DNA of 64,000 nucleotides from Pseudomonadota bacterium. Its GTDB lineage: Bacteria; Pseudomonadota; Gammaproteobacteria; Xanthomonadales; Rhodanobacteraceae. The stretch covers positions 18,052 to 82,051 of the forward strand of contig JAFEDX010000211.1 of assembly GCA_018241365.1 (NCBI GenBank), given 5' to 3'. Shown here one piece after another: positions 22,715-30,091 of this stretch. Position 1 is the first letter of the stretch. Every line of letters begins with the position of its first letter. Under the pieces are notes generated by a model. That model searched no databases. It saw only the letters and a list, made by a program, of their open reading frames with translations, and was not told where the DNA came from. The position numbers were made by a program, and so were the translations under genes.

Positions 22715-22830
22715 TCCTTAAGTTCGCCGGTTTTGATCCTGAACCCGGCGTCCCGCATCCTTGCGGAGTACCACTTGCGCCGATCGTCCATGACCGCGAA
22801 CAGGAAAGGTTCCATCCATTCCGGAAAATC

Positions 22831-22907
22831 TGGTAGCGGGGGCAGGATTTGAACCTGCGACCTTCGGGTTATGAGCCCGACGAGCTGCCAGACTGCTCCA
22901 CCCCGCA
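22831..22907 (-). tRNA. metY: Initiator tRNA-fMet(CAT)
   Basis: A 77-base tRNA with encoded CCA; the anticodon CAT reads as plus-strand ATG at 22871-22873. Three consecutive G-C pairs in the anticodon stem (GGG/CCC) mark it as initiator. Position 1 is T and position 72 is T, so the 1-72 pair is unpaired, another initiator hallmark (C-A in E. coli). T-arm GCAGG-TTCAAAT-CCTGC is canonical. It heads the rimP-nusA-infB operon, as metY does in E. coli. Confidence 0.95.
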
Positions 22908-22920
22908 TCAGGGAACGCGC

Positions 22921-22949
22921 ATTCTAACGTGAGCCGCGATTTGACGCAA
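22921..22949 (-). promoter_or_regulatory. Putative sigma-70 promoter for tRNA-fMet operon
   Basis: On the minus strand TAGAAT (22921-22926) is a good -10 (5 of 6), with TTGCGT (22944-22949) 17 bases upstream as a weak -35. The tRNA 5' end lies 13 bases downstream of the -10, which fits a short leader. Confidence 0.55.
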
Positions 22950-23186
22950 TCAACCGCCCGCTCCCGTTCGCCGTCCATGGTGATCCGTATCGGCATGACC
23001 CACAACCACACTGCTTCCCGGGAAAGCGCCCGCCACGCATGGGTCAGCCATCGCTTTTCGCCTTCATCTGGTCGGCGGCCTATCCGCTGCGCGGCGCCTT
23101 CAAGCGACCCGAACACGGTCGCGTGCTCCAGCCGTTCGCCGCGCCGCGGCGCCTCGTACCCTCGAATTTTTCACCTCGCTGGGCAA

Positions 23187-24905
23187 TCAATGCCTCAATT
23201 CTTGCTGCAGGCGCTCAATGGGAAAGGTGTTCAGCACGTCGCCCGCTGACAGCCACGCGCGCCGCGCCTGGTCCACGCCATAACGCATGTCGGCAAGCCC
23301 CACGGTGCTGTGTGCATCGGTGGATACCACCAGCTTGCAACCTGCTGCATGGGCAGCCCGGGCGTGGATGTCGTCGAGGTCGAGCCGGTCGGGGTGCGCA
23401 TTGATTTCCAGTGCAACGCCGCGCTCGGCGGCGGCAGCGAAGACCTTTTCCAGGTGCGCAGCGAATTCAGGGCGCTGGTTGATCAGCCGCGTGGTGGGGT
23501 GCGCCAATATCTGCACGTGCCGATTGTCCAGTGCCTTGAGGACGCGCGTGGTTTGCTTGTCGGCCGGCAGGTCCAGCCGGTAGTGCACGGCGGCCAGCAC
23601 TACATCCATCTCCGCCAGCACCGCATCGGGCAGATCCAGCCTGCCGTCGTCGAGGACATCCACCTCGGCGCTCTTCAGCAATCGGAAATCCCTGAAAGTC
23701 GCATTGAGGCGGTCGATTGCCGCGAATTGCGCCCGCAGTCGCTTCGGGTCCAGGCCGTGTGCAATGCGCACCTGCCGGGAATGATCGGTGATGGCGAGGT
23801 AGGCGTAACCCAGCGACCGCGCGGCGGATGCCATGGCTTCCAGTGAATCATGCCCATCGCTGGCGGTGGTGTGGGCATGCAGGTCGCCGCGAATGTCCTG
23901 CAACCTGACCAGCTTGGGCAACCGCCCTGCGCGGGCTGCTTCGATCTCGCCGCGGTTCTCCCGCAGCTCGGGCGGGATGTACGGGAGGCCAACGGACGCG
24001 AAGATCTCGTCCTCGCTGCGGCCGGCGATGCGTGTCTTGCCACGGTACACGCCATATTCGTTGATCTTGAGCCCCCGCGCCACCGCGATCTTGCGCACCG
24101 CGATGTTGTGGGCCTTGGAACCAGTGAAGTAGTAGAGCGCCGCGCCGTAGCTGACTTCCGGCATCAGCCGCAGGTCCACCTGCATCCCGTTGCGCAACCG
24201 CACCGAAGCGCGGGTACTGCCTTGCAACAACACTTCGGTCACGGCGTCGTAGCTAACGAACCGCTGCATGACCGGCGTGCCCTGCTTCGCGGTGACCACG
24301 ATGTCCAGGTCACCCACGGTGTCACGTCGCCGCCGAAAGCTGCCGGCGATGGTGACGGTCTTGATTCCCTGGATGGCGTTCAGACAGGCCAGCAACGGTG
24401 CAGCGACCTGTTCCGCATCGGCGAGCTTGAAGCGCTGCGGCGTCGTCCCCTGGCGCTCCAGGCCGGCAAGAATGCGCGCTGCGGTCTTGGCGCCGAATCC
24501 CGGCAACGCCTGCAGGGCGCCGCTGCGAATTGCGCGCTTCAGGTCTTCGAAACTGCGGATGCCGAGTTCGCGATACAGGAGCTTGACGCGTTTCGGGCCG
24601 AGCCCCGGAAGCTTCATGAGGTCGCTGAGCGCGCGCGGCACCTTCGCTTCCAGCTGCGCGAGCTGCGGCAATGCACCGGTACGCACGATGGTCTCGATTT
24701 TCGCCGCGAGGTCCTCGCCGATGCCGGGCAGTTCGTCGAGATCGCGCCCTTCGGCAACCAGCTCGGCCATGCTGCGTGACGAGCTGCCCACCACGCGTGC
24801 CGCGTTGCGGTAGGCACGCACGCGGAACGGATTGGCGTCCTGGATTTCGAGCAGGTCTGCGTAGCGGTCGAACAGTTCGGCGATTTCGGCATTGCTTGCG
24901 GCCAT
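23187..24905 (-). CDS. polX: DNA polymerase/3'-5' exonuclease PolX
   Basis: A 572-residue X-family repair polymerase fused to a PHP phosphoesterase. The N-terminal helical/HhH domain holds LPGIGEDLAAKI and LPGLGPKRVKLLY; the nucleotidyl-transferase palm holds AGSFRRRRDTVGDLDIVV; the PHP domain (from about 340) has DLHAHTTASDGH, AITDHS, HPTTR and STDAHS, the metal-binding motifs. B. subtilis PolX is 570 residues. Probably acts in base-excision or gap repair. ATG at 24905 has AGGAG upstream. It sits at the edge between core genes and the low-oxygen island. Confidence 0.93.
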   Translation of the reverse strand: MAASNAEIAELFDRYADLLEIQDANPFRVRAYRNAARVVGSSSRSMAELVAEGRDLDELPGIGEDLAAKIETIVRTGALPQLAQLEAKVPRALSDLMKLPGLGPKRVKLLYRELGIRSFEDLKRAIRSGALQALPGFGAKTAARILAGLERQGTTPQRFKLADAEQVAAPLLACLNAIQGIKTVTIAGSFRRRRDTVGDLDIVVTAKQGTPVMQRFVSYDAVTEVLLQGSTRASVRLRNGMQVDLRLMPEVSYGAALYYFTGSKAHNIAVRKIAVARGLKINEYGVYRGKTRIAGRSEDEIFASVGLPYIPPELRENRGEIEAARAGRLPKLVRLQDIRGDLHAHTTASDGHDSLEAMASAARSLGYAYLAITDHSRQVRIAHGLDPKRLRAQFAAIDRLNATFRDFRLLKSAEVDVLDDGRLDLPDAVLAEMDVVLAAVHYRLDLPADKQTTRVLKALDNRHVQILAHPTTRLINQRPEFAAHLEKVFAAAAERGVALEINAHPDRLDLDDIHARAAHAAGCKLVVSTDAHSTVGLADMRYGVDQARRAWLSAGDVLNTFPIERLQQELRH

Positions 24906-24960
24906 GACCGACTCCTGCCCGACAAGGGGCCTGCGTGCACCATCGATCGCTACCGGGCGA

Positions 24961-25950
24961 TCACGGTACCAACACCGCTGCGCCGCTCAACCTGCCCTCG
25001 CGCAGGTCCGCCAGGGCCTCGTTCGCCCGCTCCAGGGGATAGGGCCGTGTCGTGGTCTTGACTCCTTGCGTTGCCTTCGCGGCAAAGAAGGCACGTGCAT
25101 CTTCGCGCGTGAGGTTCGCGACCGACATGATTTCGCGCTCTTCCCAAAGGTCACGATACGGAAAAGCCGGGATATCGGACATGTGGATGCCACCGCACAC
25201 CACGCGTCCGCCCTTGCGCACGGCCTTCAATGCAGCGGGAACCAGCGCACCGACCGGCGCGAAAATGATCGCCGCGTCCAGTTGCCCGGGGGGCGGCACA
25301 TCCGAGTCCCCGGCCCAGGTCGCACCGAGCGACAGCGCGAACGATTGCGCCCGCGTGTCGCCGGGCCGTGTGAAGGCGAACACCTCACGCCCTTGCAGGA
25401 TGGCAACCTGCGCGACGATGTGCGCGGCGGCACCGAAGCCGTACAAACCGAGACGCCGCGCGTTGCCTGCGCGTTGCAGCGATCGCCAGCCGATCAGGCC
25501 CGCGCACAACAGCGGTGCAGTCGCAACCGCATCGACGTCGTCGTGCAAAAGGATGCAGTACGCAGCACGCGCAACGACGTGGCTGGCGAATCCACCGGGC
25601 CGGGTGTAGCCCGTGAACTCGGGGTGATCGCACAGGTTTTCGTGTCCCGACCGGCAATACGCACAAACGCCGCAGGTACCACCAAGCCAGGGCACGCCGA
25701 CCCGCATCCCCGGCATGGGGGTCTGCACGTTGTCTCCCGCAGCCACCACGGTGCCGACGATTTCATGCCCCGGAATGATCGGCGTCCTGGGGTTGGGCAG
25801 TTCCCCGTCCACCACGTGCAGGTCGGTGCGGCAAACGCCGCACGCTTCGACGCGCAGCAGCACCTCGTCCGGTTGCACGGACGGGACCGCCAATTCCTTC
25901 GGCACGAGCGGCGCGCCTACCGTTTCTAGCACCATCGCACGCATGGCCAT
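24961..25950 (-). CDS. Zinc-dependent alcohol dehydrogenase family protein
   Basis: A 329-residue medium-chain dehydrogenase. Catalytic zinc ligands appear in ACGVCRTDLH and PGHEIVG; the structural zinc cysteines are CGVCAYCRSGHENLC. The nucleotide-binding domain is shortened (LYGFGAAAHIVAQVA, where classical enzymes have GxGxxG). It interconverts an alcohol and an aldehyde; the substrate is unknown. It is 20 bases downstream of a universal stress gene whose promoter carries an FNR-type box, so it is probably co-transcribed under low oxygen. Confidence 0.85.
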   Translation of the reverse strand: MAMRAMVLETVGAPLVPKELAVPSVQPDEVLLRVEACGVCRTDLHVVDGELPNPRTPIIPGHEIVGTVVAAGDNVQTPMPGMRVGVPWLGGTCGVCAYCRSGHENLCDHPEFTGYTRPGGFASHVVARAAYCILLHDDVDAVATAPLLCAGLIGWRSLQRAGNARRLGLYGFGAAAHIVAQVAILQGREVFAFTRPGDTRAQSFALSLGATWAGDSDVPPPGQLDAAIIFAPVGALVPAALKAVRKGGRVVCGGIHMSDIPAFPYRDLWEEREIMSVANLTREDARAFFAAKATQGVKTTTRPYPLERANEALADLREGRLSGAAVLVP

Positions 25951-25970
25951 TCCGGCAACTTACACCACCA

Positions 25971-26789
25971 TCAGTGCCGCAGCAGCACCGGAATATCCGA
26001 CCACGCCAACACGTGGCGGGTCGCGCCGCCCAGCATCCACTCGCTGAAACGCGTACGTCCGTAGGCTCCCATCACCAGGAGGTCCGCACGGAACCGCATT
26101 GCCTCCTCGAGCAGCACCGTACCGACATCGTCGCGTTTGGCAGCAACCATGCGCTGCTCTACCGTGATGCCGCGATGTTCGAGATACGCACGGATGTTGA
26201 ACGGCGGGTCCCACTCCAGGCCCTGATATTTCCCGCGTTCCTCGCCCCACAACAGCAGCACTTGCTTGCCCTGCATGAAAGGCAAGGCCGAGTGCACGGC
26301 GCGCATGGCCTCCGGCGAACCGTTCCAGCCGATTGCGACGCGTTCGAACGGTACGAAGTGCGCGCCATGATGCGGCACGACGATGCAGGGCACGCCAGCC
26401 TCGAGGATCAACCCGGGGACGTCCCAGAACGAGCCGCGTTCCTCGTCGCCGTGATCGAGCACCAGCAGATCATGCCGCGTGGCAGCCTGCGCCAGCGCGT
26501 CGGCGGTGTCGCCCTCTGCCACCAGCCATTCGCTCTGCGGTACACCGAGCGTTGCCGCCCACTTGACGAACTCCTGCCTGGACTGCACTGCATCTTTCAC
26601 CAGTTGCCGCATGTTCTCCATGATCGCCGCCATCAATTCCGGGCGGAGCGTCGGCGCAACGTAACCGGCTTCGCCGCACGCATAAACCGCAGTCACCGAA
26701 GCACCGAATTTCGCCGCAAGGCGGACACCAAAATGAGCGGCCGGCGTGCGTGACTCGAAATCCCTGACGTGGATGAGGATGTCTTTCAT
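25971..26789 (-). CDS. Universal stress protein, tandem UspA domains
   Basis: A protein of 272 residues with two Usp folds. The C-terminal one ends in the ATP-binding type motif GAYGRTRFSEWMLGGATRHVL. The N-terminal domain (MKDILIHVRDF) is more divergent and lacks a clear GxxGxxxxxxS motif (its HGDEERGSFWDVPG is unusual). Tandem Usp proteins of this kind are induced by oxygen limitation in several proteobacteria. Two FNR-type boxes lie in the divergent gap to the hibernation-factor gene. Followed by the alcohol dehydrogenase gene in the same direction. Confidence 0.88.
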   Translation of the reverse strand: MKDILIHVRDFESRTPAAHFGVRLAAKFGASVTAVYACGEAGYVAPTLRPELMAAIMENMRQLVKDAVQSRQEFVKWAATLGVPQSEWLVAEGDTADALAQAATRHDLLVLDHGDEERGSFWDVPGLILEAGVPCIVVPHHGAHFVPFERVAIGWNGSPEAMRAVHSALPFMQGKQVLLLWGEERGKYQGLEWDPPFNIRAYLEHRGITVEQRMVAAKRDDVGTVLLEEAMRFRADLLVMGAYGRTRFSEWMLGGATRHVLAWSDIPVLLRH

Positions 26790-26867
26790 GGGCGTGCTCC
26801 GCGGTGCGAAGGATGGCGTCGCGACTGCCGACGCCGGCCCAGCATCCGTTCCCGGGGCCTAGCGGTG

Positions 26868-26881
26868 TTGATCCCGGTCAA
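26868..26881. promoter_or_regulatory. FNR-type box TTGAT-CCCG-GTCAA
   Basis: Nine of ten bases match TTGAT-N4-ATCAA. It lies 79 bases upstream of the minus-strand usp start at 26789. Confidence 0.65.
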
Positions 26882-26914
26882 CCCATGGAAAGATGGGTCA
26901 AGGCTGCGGTTTGG

Positions 26915-26928
26915 TTGACATGCGTCAA
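26915..26928. promoter_or_regulatory. FNR-type box TTGAC-ATGC-GTCAA
   Basis: Perfectly symmetric half-sites, eight of ten to the FNR consensus. It lies 75 bases upstream of the hibernation-factor start at 27003, so this divergent gap carries one box for each direction. Confidence 0.6.
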
Positions 26929-27002
26929 CGCGCCTGCGCGGCGATTTGCGAGCATTTCGAATGGTGCGTGCGCCCGGTCCCGGCCGGAACAAGCGAGGTT
27001 CC

Positions 27003-27359
27003 ATGGCTTTCGCGGCAATCCCAACCCACGTTCTCTTCGATGGCATGGACGCATCCGATGCGTTGCGTGCAAGGATCGAACAACGCGCGCAGCGTTTGGC
27101 GCGTTTTGCCGGTGACATCGAAGCCTGCCAGGTCACGGTGCGCGCCTGCGAGCACCATCACCGCCACGGCAACCGCTACAACGTCCGTGCACGGGTCACG
27201 CTGCACGGCCGCACGATCGAGGCCGGCGATGCGCCCGCGTCCGACCCCGGTCTCGACGACCCTTACACCGCCGTGGCACAGACCTTCGACAGCCTGCGGC
27301 GCCGGATCGAGGACCACGTGCGCCGCCGGCGCGGCGACGTCAAGACGCATACGGAATAA
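27003..27359 (+). CDS. HPF/RaiA-type ribosome hibernation-like protein
   Basis: A 118-residue protein of the sigma-54-modulation/ribosome-associated family: LFDGMDASDALRARIEQRAQRLARF, then ACQVTVRACEHHHRHGNRYNVRARVTLHG and a basic C-terminus (VRRRRGDVK). Short family members bind the 30S decoding region and silence ribosomes. The ATG at 27003 follows GCGAGG. Its place between FNR-type boxes suggests ribosome storage when oxygen runs out, separate from the housekeeping hpf gene near rpoN, which is not in the window. Confidence 0.82.
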   Translation: MAFAAIPTHVLFDGMDASDALRARIEQRAQRLARFAGDIEACQVTVRACEHHHRHGNRYNVRARVTLHGRTIEAGDAPASDPGLDDPYTAVAQTFDSLRRRIEDHVRRRRGDVKTHTE

Positions 27360-27496
27360 CGTGGTCATTCCTGCATGCCCCACGGCACCGAGGCCGGCGA
27401 CACCCGGCCGGTAGCGGCGAAGACGTCCTGCACTTGCGGAACACGCGCCGCCTGGCGACGGAGCATCGAGACGGCGGCGCGGCGCGGTGCATTTCT

Positions 27497-27510
27497 GTGA
27501 CCTGCATCAA
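27497..27510. promoter_or_regulatory. FNR-like box GTGAC-CTGC-ATCAA
   Basis: Eight of ten to TTGAT-N4-ATCAA. It lies 67 bases upstream of the cytochrome-porin start. Confidence 0.5.
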
Positions 27511-27576
27511 TTCGCATCACCGGTAACGGGTCGACGCTTCGCTCCGCAAACCTTTGCTCGATGACGGAGCCGCGTC

Positions 27577-28962
27577 ATGGCCGGAATTCGGGGTCGTCTG
27601 GTCGGGTTCACGTGCTTGTTGTGGCTGGCGGTCAGCCCGGCGGCGCGCGCGGTGCCGGCCTTCGCGCGCCAGACGGGGCAGGCCTGCATGGCCTGCCACG
27701 TCAGCTTCCCGGAACTGACGCCTTACGGGCGCATGTTCAAGCTCAACGGCTACACGATCGGCAGCCGCCTGAGGAGTCTGCCGGTGGCACTGATGGCGCA
27801 GGTCGGCGACATGGGCGTGCGCAAGAACCGCGATGACCAGGGCAACCAGATCGTTCCGAAGACGCATTCCGCGCAGCTCTCCGCGGCCAGCCTGTTCCTG
27901 GCCGGCAAGATCAGCGACAACGCAGGCGGCTGGATCCAGTGGACCTACAACAACCTCAACGTCAACAACGCAGGCCAGACCGTCGGCCACAGCGGCATCG
28001 ACAATACCGACTTGCGCCTGGTGGGTCGCGTGATCGACGCGGACAACACCACGGTACGCTGGCTGTACGGGCTGACCCTCAACAACAACCCGACGCTGCA
28101 GGACGTCTGGAACAGCACGCCCGCCTTCGGATTCCCCTTCACCCTGCCGCCGAACATGATCAGTCCCGCAACTGCCACGATGATCGACGGTTCGCTGGCG
28201 CAGCAGGTGGCCGGCATCGGCGGCTACATGTTCTGGAACCGTTCGCTGTACTTCGAACTCTCGGGCTACCGCACTGCCGATGGCGTCTTCTCGTGGCTGC
28301 GGGCCGGACAGGACATCCATACGCCGGGCGGCGTGCATCGCCTGGCGGGAACGAATCCCTATTGGCGTCTGGCCTGGAACCGCGAATGGGGCCCGCATTC
28401 GCTGATGCTCGGCACCTACGGGATGCGCGTGCGGATTTACCCCGACAACACGATGCCGTTCACGCCCACGGACAAGTACACCGACATCGCCGTGGACGCG
28501 CAGTACCAATACATCACCGACCCGCACGCATTCACGCTGCAGGCGACGCGCATCCACGAACGCCAGGATTACGCGGCCAGCTTCCCGGCCACGCTGGCGG
28601 GTGCGCCGATCGGTGCGGGACCGGCGCCGTCCAATCCGCGCGACACCCTGAATACCACCAAATTGAAGGTGACCTATTACTTCCAACGGCGTGTCGGAGC
28701 GACGCTCGCCTGGTTCTCCACGACCGGCAGCGCTGACCCTGGCCTCTATCCACCCGGATCGGTCGGCGGCAGCTTGAACGGCAGGCCGGACACCCGGGGG
28801 GTCATTCCCGAGATCGATTACCTGCCGATCCCGAACCTGCGCTTGATGGTGCAGTACTACGACTACCAAAAATTCAACGGCGGCAGCACGAACTACGATG
28901 GAGCCGGACGTTCCGCCAGCGACAACAACACGTGGTTCCTCAATCTCTGGTTCGTCTATTGA
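27577..28962 (+). CDS. Cyc2-like fused monohaem cytochrome-outer-membrane porin
   Basis: A 461-residue exported protein. A signal peptide (about 1-25, ending AARA) is followed by PAFARQTGQACMACH with one haem c site (Cys37, Cys40, His41) and then FPELTPYGRMFKLNGY. The remaining 400 residues alternate short aromatic beta strands with Asn/Gly turns and end NLWFVY, as in outer-membrane beta-barrels. From memory, the FARQTG...CxxCH...P.L..(F/Y)GR.FKL.GY pattern is that of Cyc2, the fused cytochrome-porin of Fe(II)-oxidising bacteria. It would carry electrons across the outer membrane. The start ATG has CGGAG upstream, and the c4-type gene follows 10 bases later. Relatives also occur in organisms not known to oxidise iron. 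Confidence 0.75.
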   Translation: MAGIRGRLVGFTCLLWLAVSPAARAVPAFARQTGQACMACHVSFPELTPYGRMFKLNGYTIGSRLRSLPVALMAQVGDMGVRKNRDDQGNQIVPKTHSAQLSAASLFLAGKISDNAGGWIQWTYNNLNVNNAGQTVGHSGIDNTDLRLVGRVIDADNTTVRWLYGLTLNNNPTLQDVWNSTPAFGFPFTLPPNMISPATATMIDGSLAQQVAGIGGYMFWNRSLYFELSGYRTADGVFSWLRAGQDIHTPGGVHRLAGTNPYWRLAWNREWGPHSLMLGTYGMRVRIYPDNTMPFTPTDKYTDIAVDAQYQYITDPHAFTLQATRIHERQDYAASFPATLAGAPIGAGPAPSNPRDTLNTTKLKVTYYFQRRVGATLAWFSTTGSADPGLYPPGSVGGSLNGRPDTRGVIPEIDYLPIPNLRLMVQYYDYQKFNGGSTNYDGAGRSASDNNTWFLNLWFVY

Positions 28963-28972
28963 GGTCGTCGTC

Positions 28973-29605
28973 ATGCGCCGTCCCTTCCTGCTGACCTGCA
29001 TCACCACCCTGGGCGTCGCCCTGCTCGGGTGCGGCGCATACGCCGCCACGCCAGCCACGAGCAAGGCCGACGCTGAAGCAGCACGTCTCGCCACGACCGT
29101 CTGCTCCAACTGCCACGGCCCGGGCGGCGACAGCGTGTCGCCGCTGTTCCCCAAACTCGCGGCGCAGCAGCAAAGCTACCTCGCAGCGCAAATCCGGGCG
29201 TTCAAGAACAGGAGCGCGCGTGGTGAACCCGAAGCGGGCCAATACATGCACGGAATGGCCGCGCTGGTTGATGATGCGACCATCGATGCGCTGGCCCGCT
29301 ACTACGCGCGCCAGAAGCCTCCGGCCGGGCGCGGCGGTGATCCCGCGTTGATCAACAAGGGCCGCGCGTTGTACCTGCAAGGTTCCAGTGACCACCGCGT
29401 CGTGCCCTGCGCGAGCTGCCACGGTCAGGACGGGGTCGGCAATGGGCCGATTCCCCGACTGGCGGGGCAACACTCGGCCTATGTCGCGCACCAGCTCGAC
29501 GTGATCCAGAAACAGCAGCGCAAGGCGCCGGTGATGTACGGCATCGTCCATGACCTGAAGCCCGACGAAATCCGTCAAGTGGCGGCCTATGTGCAATCGC
29601 TATGA
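28973..29605 (+). CDS. Dihaem cytochrome c4-type protein
   Basis: A 210-residue periplasmic cytochrome: signal peptide (about 1-25), then two homologous class I domains with CSNCH (44-48) and CASCH (146-150). Met92 (QYMHGM) and Met188 (PVMYG) are likely axial ligands. c4 cytochromes pass electrons to terminal oxidases or reductases. In Acidithiobacillus the Cyc2 partner Cyc1 is also c4-type, which supports a Cyc2-like to c4 relay here. GAGGT precedes the ATG, and it is co-transcribed with the cytochrome-porin gene. Confidence 0.9.
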   Translation: MRRPFLLTCITTLGVALLGCGAYAATPATSKADAEAARLATTVCSNCHGPGGDSVSPLFPKLAAQQQSYLAAQIRAFKNRSARGEPEAGQYMHGMAALVDDATIDALARYYARQKPPAGRGGDPALINKGRALYLQGSSDHRVVPCASCHGQDGVGNGPIPRLAGQHSAYVAHQLDVIQKQQRKAPVMYGIVHDLKPDEIRQVAAYVQSL

Positions 29606-29638
29606 CTGGTTCGTGGGCGCCGCATCCCGCGCCGGAAC

Positions 29639-29664
29639 AAAAAAGCCGCCGTCATGACGGCGGC
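29639..29664 (-). terminator. Intrinsic terminator for minus-strand transcription
   Basis: A perfect 20-base palindrome GCCGCCGTCATGACGGCGGC (29645-29664) followed on the minus strand by six T. It directly follows the decayed hsp20 frame, so it is most likely that gene's old terminator; it may still end plus-strand c4 transcripts weakly. Confidence 0.75.
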
Positions 29665-30041
29665 CCTGCAGCGCGGGGCGCCTCGGCCCACGACGATCCT
29701 GCGCGCGCTTCCGCTTTCCTTCTCGGGAAACGCGGGCGTGGATACACCCTTGTCGCGATGCGTTTCCGCGCGATTGCCGTCGCCTTCCGCGGGGCGCGAG
29801 GAAGCCCGACAAGCCTTGCCGTACGCCCCGCTCGACGATGATCCACCTCGGGTCCTTCTTCCCGATCTCCCTTTTTCGCCTCGGCGCTGATCGAAGCCTT
29901 GCTCTCTTCCTCCGAAACTTCGGTGCCGTCCTTGTCCGCGCCGGGGATTTCGGCCTTGATCCGGCATGTTTTTCCGTCTGCAGCACCAACGGCCAGGCGG
30001 GTGGCATCAACGGCGAAGCAACCAGGCGATTCGGTATCACT
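29665..30041 (-). pseudogene. Decayed Hsp20 small heat-shock protein gene
   Basis: No intact ORF exists, but the minus strand carries Hsp20-like sequence in two frames. The first gives CRIKAEIPGADKDGTEVS and KASISAEAKKGDREEGPEV, matching the start of the alpha-crystallin domain. After a frameshift near 29830-29855 the second frame gives AYGKACRASS, then GDGNRAETHRDKGVSTPAFP and SARRIVVG, matching the family's end (YGK..RSF, DGVL.L.LPK, KRI.V). There is no start codon: the frame runs into a stop next to the FNR box, so the N-terminal third is gone. The original stop is also lost, but the terminator remains. Hsp20 genes often sit beside usp and P-type ATPase genes in low-oxygen islands. Confidence 0.7.
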
Positions 30042-30054
30042 TGAGATCGGTCAA
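30041..30054. promoter_or_regulatory. FNR-like box TTGAG-ATCG-GTCAA
   Basis: Eight of ten to the consensus; 37 bases upstream of the P-type ATPase start, so it may belong to that gene or formerly to the decayed hsp20. Confidence 0.5.
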
Positions 30055-30091
30055 CACCGGTTGGCGATGCAGGCGCAAAGTCCGCTTTGCC

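Noticed and set aside
29639..30041. A small regulatory RNA on the minus strand ending at the T6 terminator
   Set aside because: The Hsp20 pieces explain the terminator more simply; no promoter-like element was found that would favour an RNA gene.
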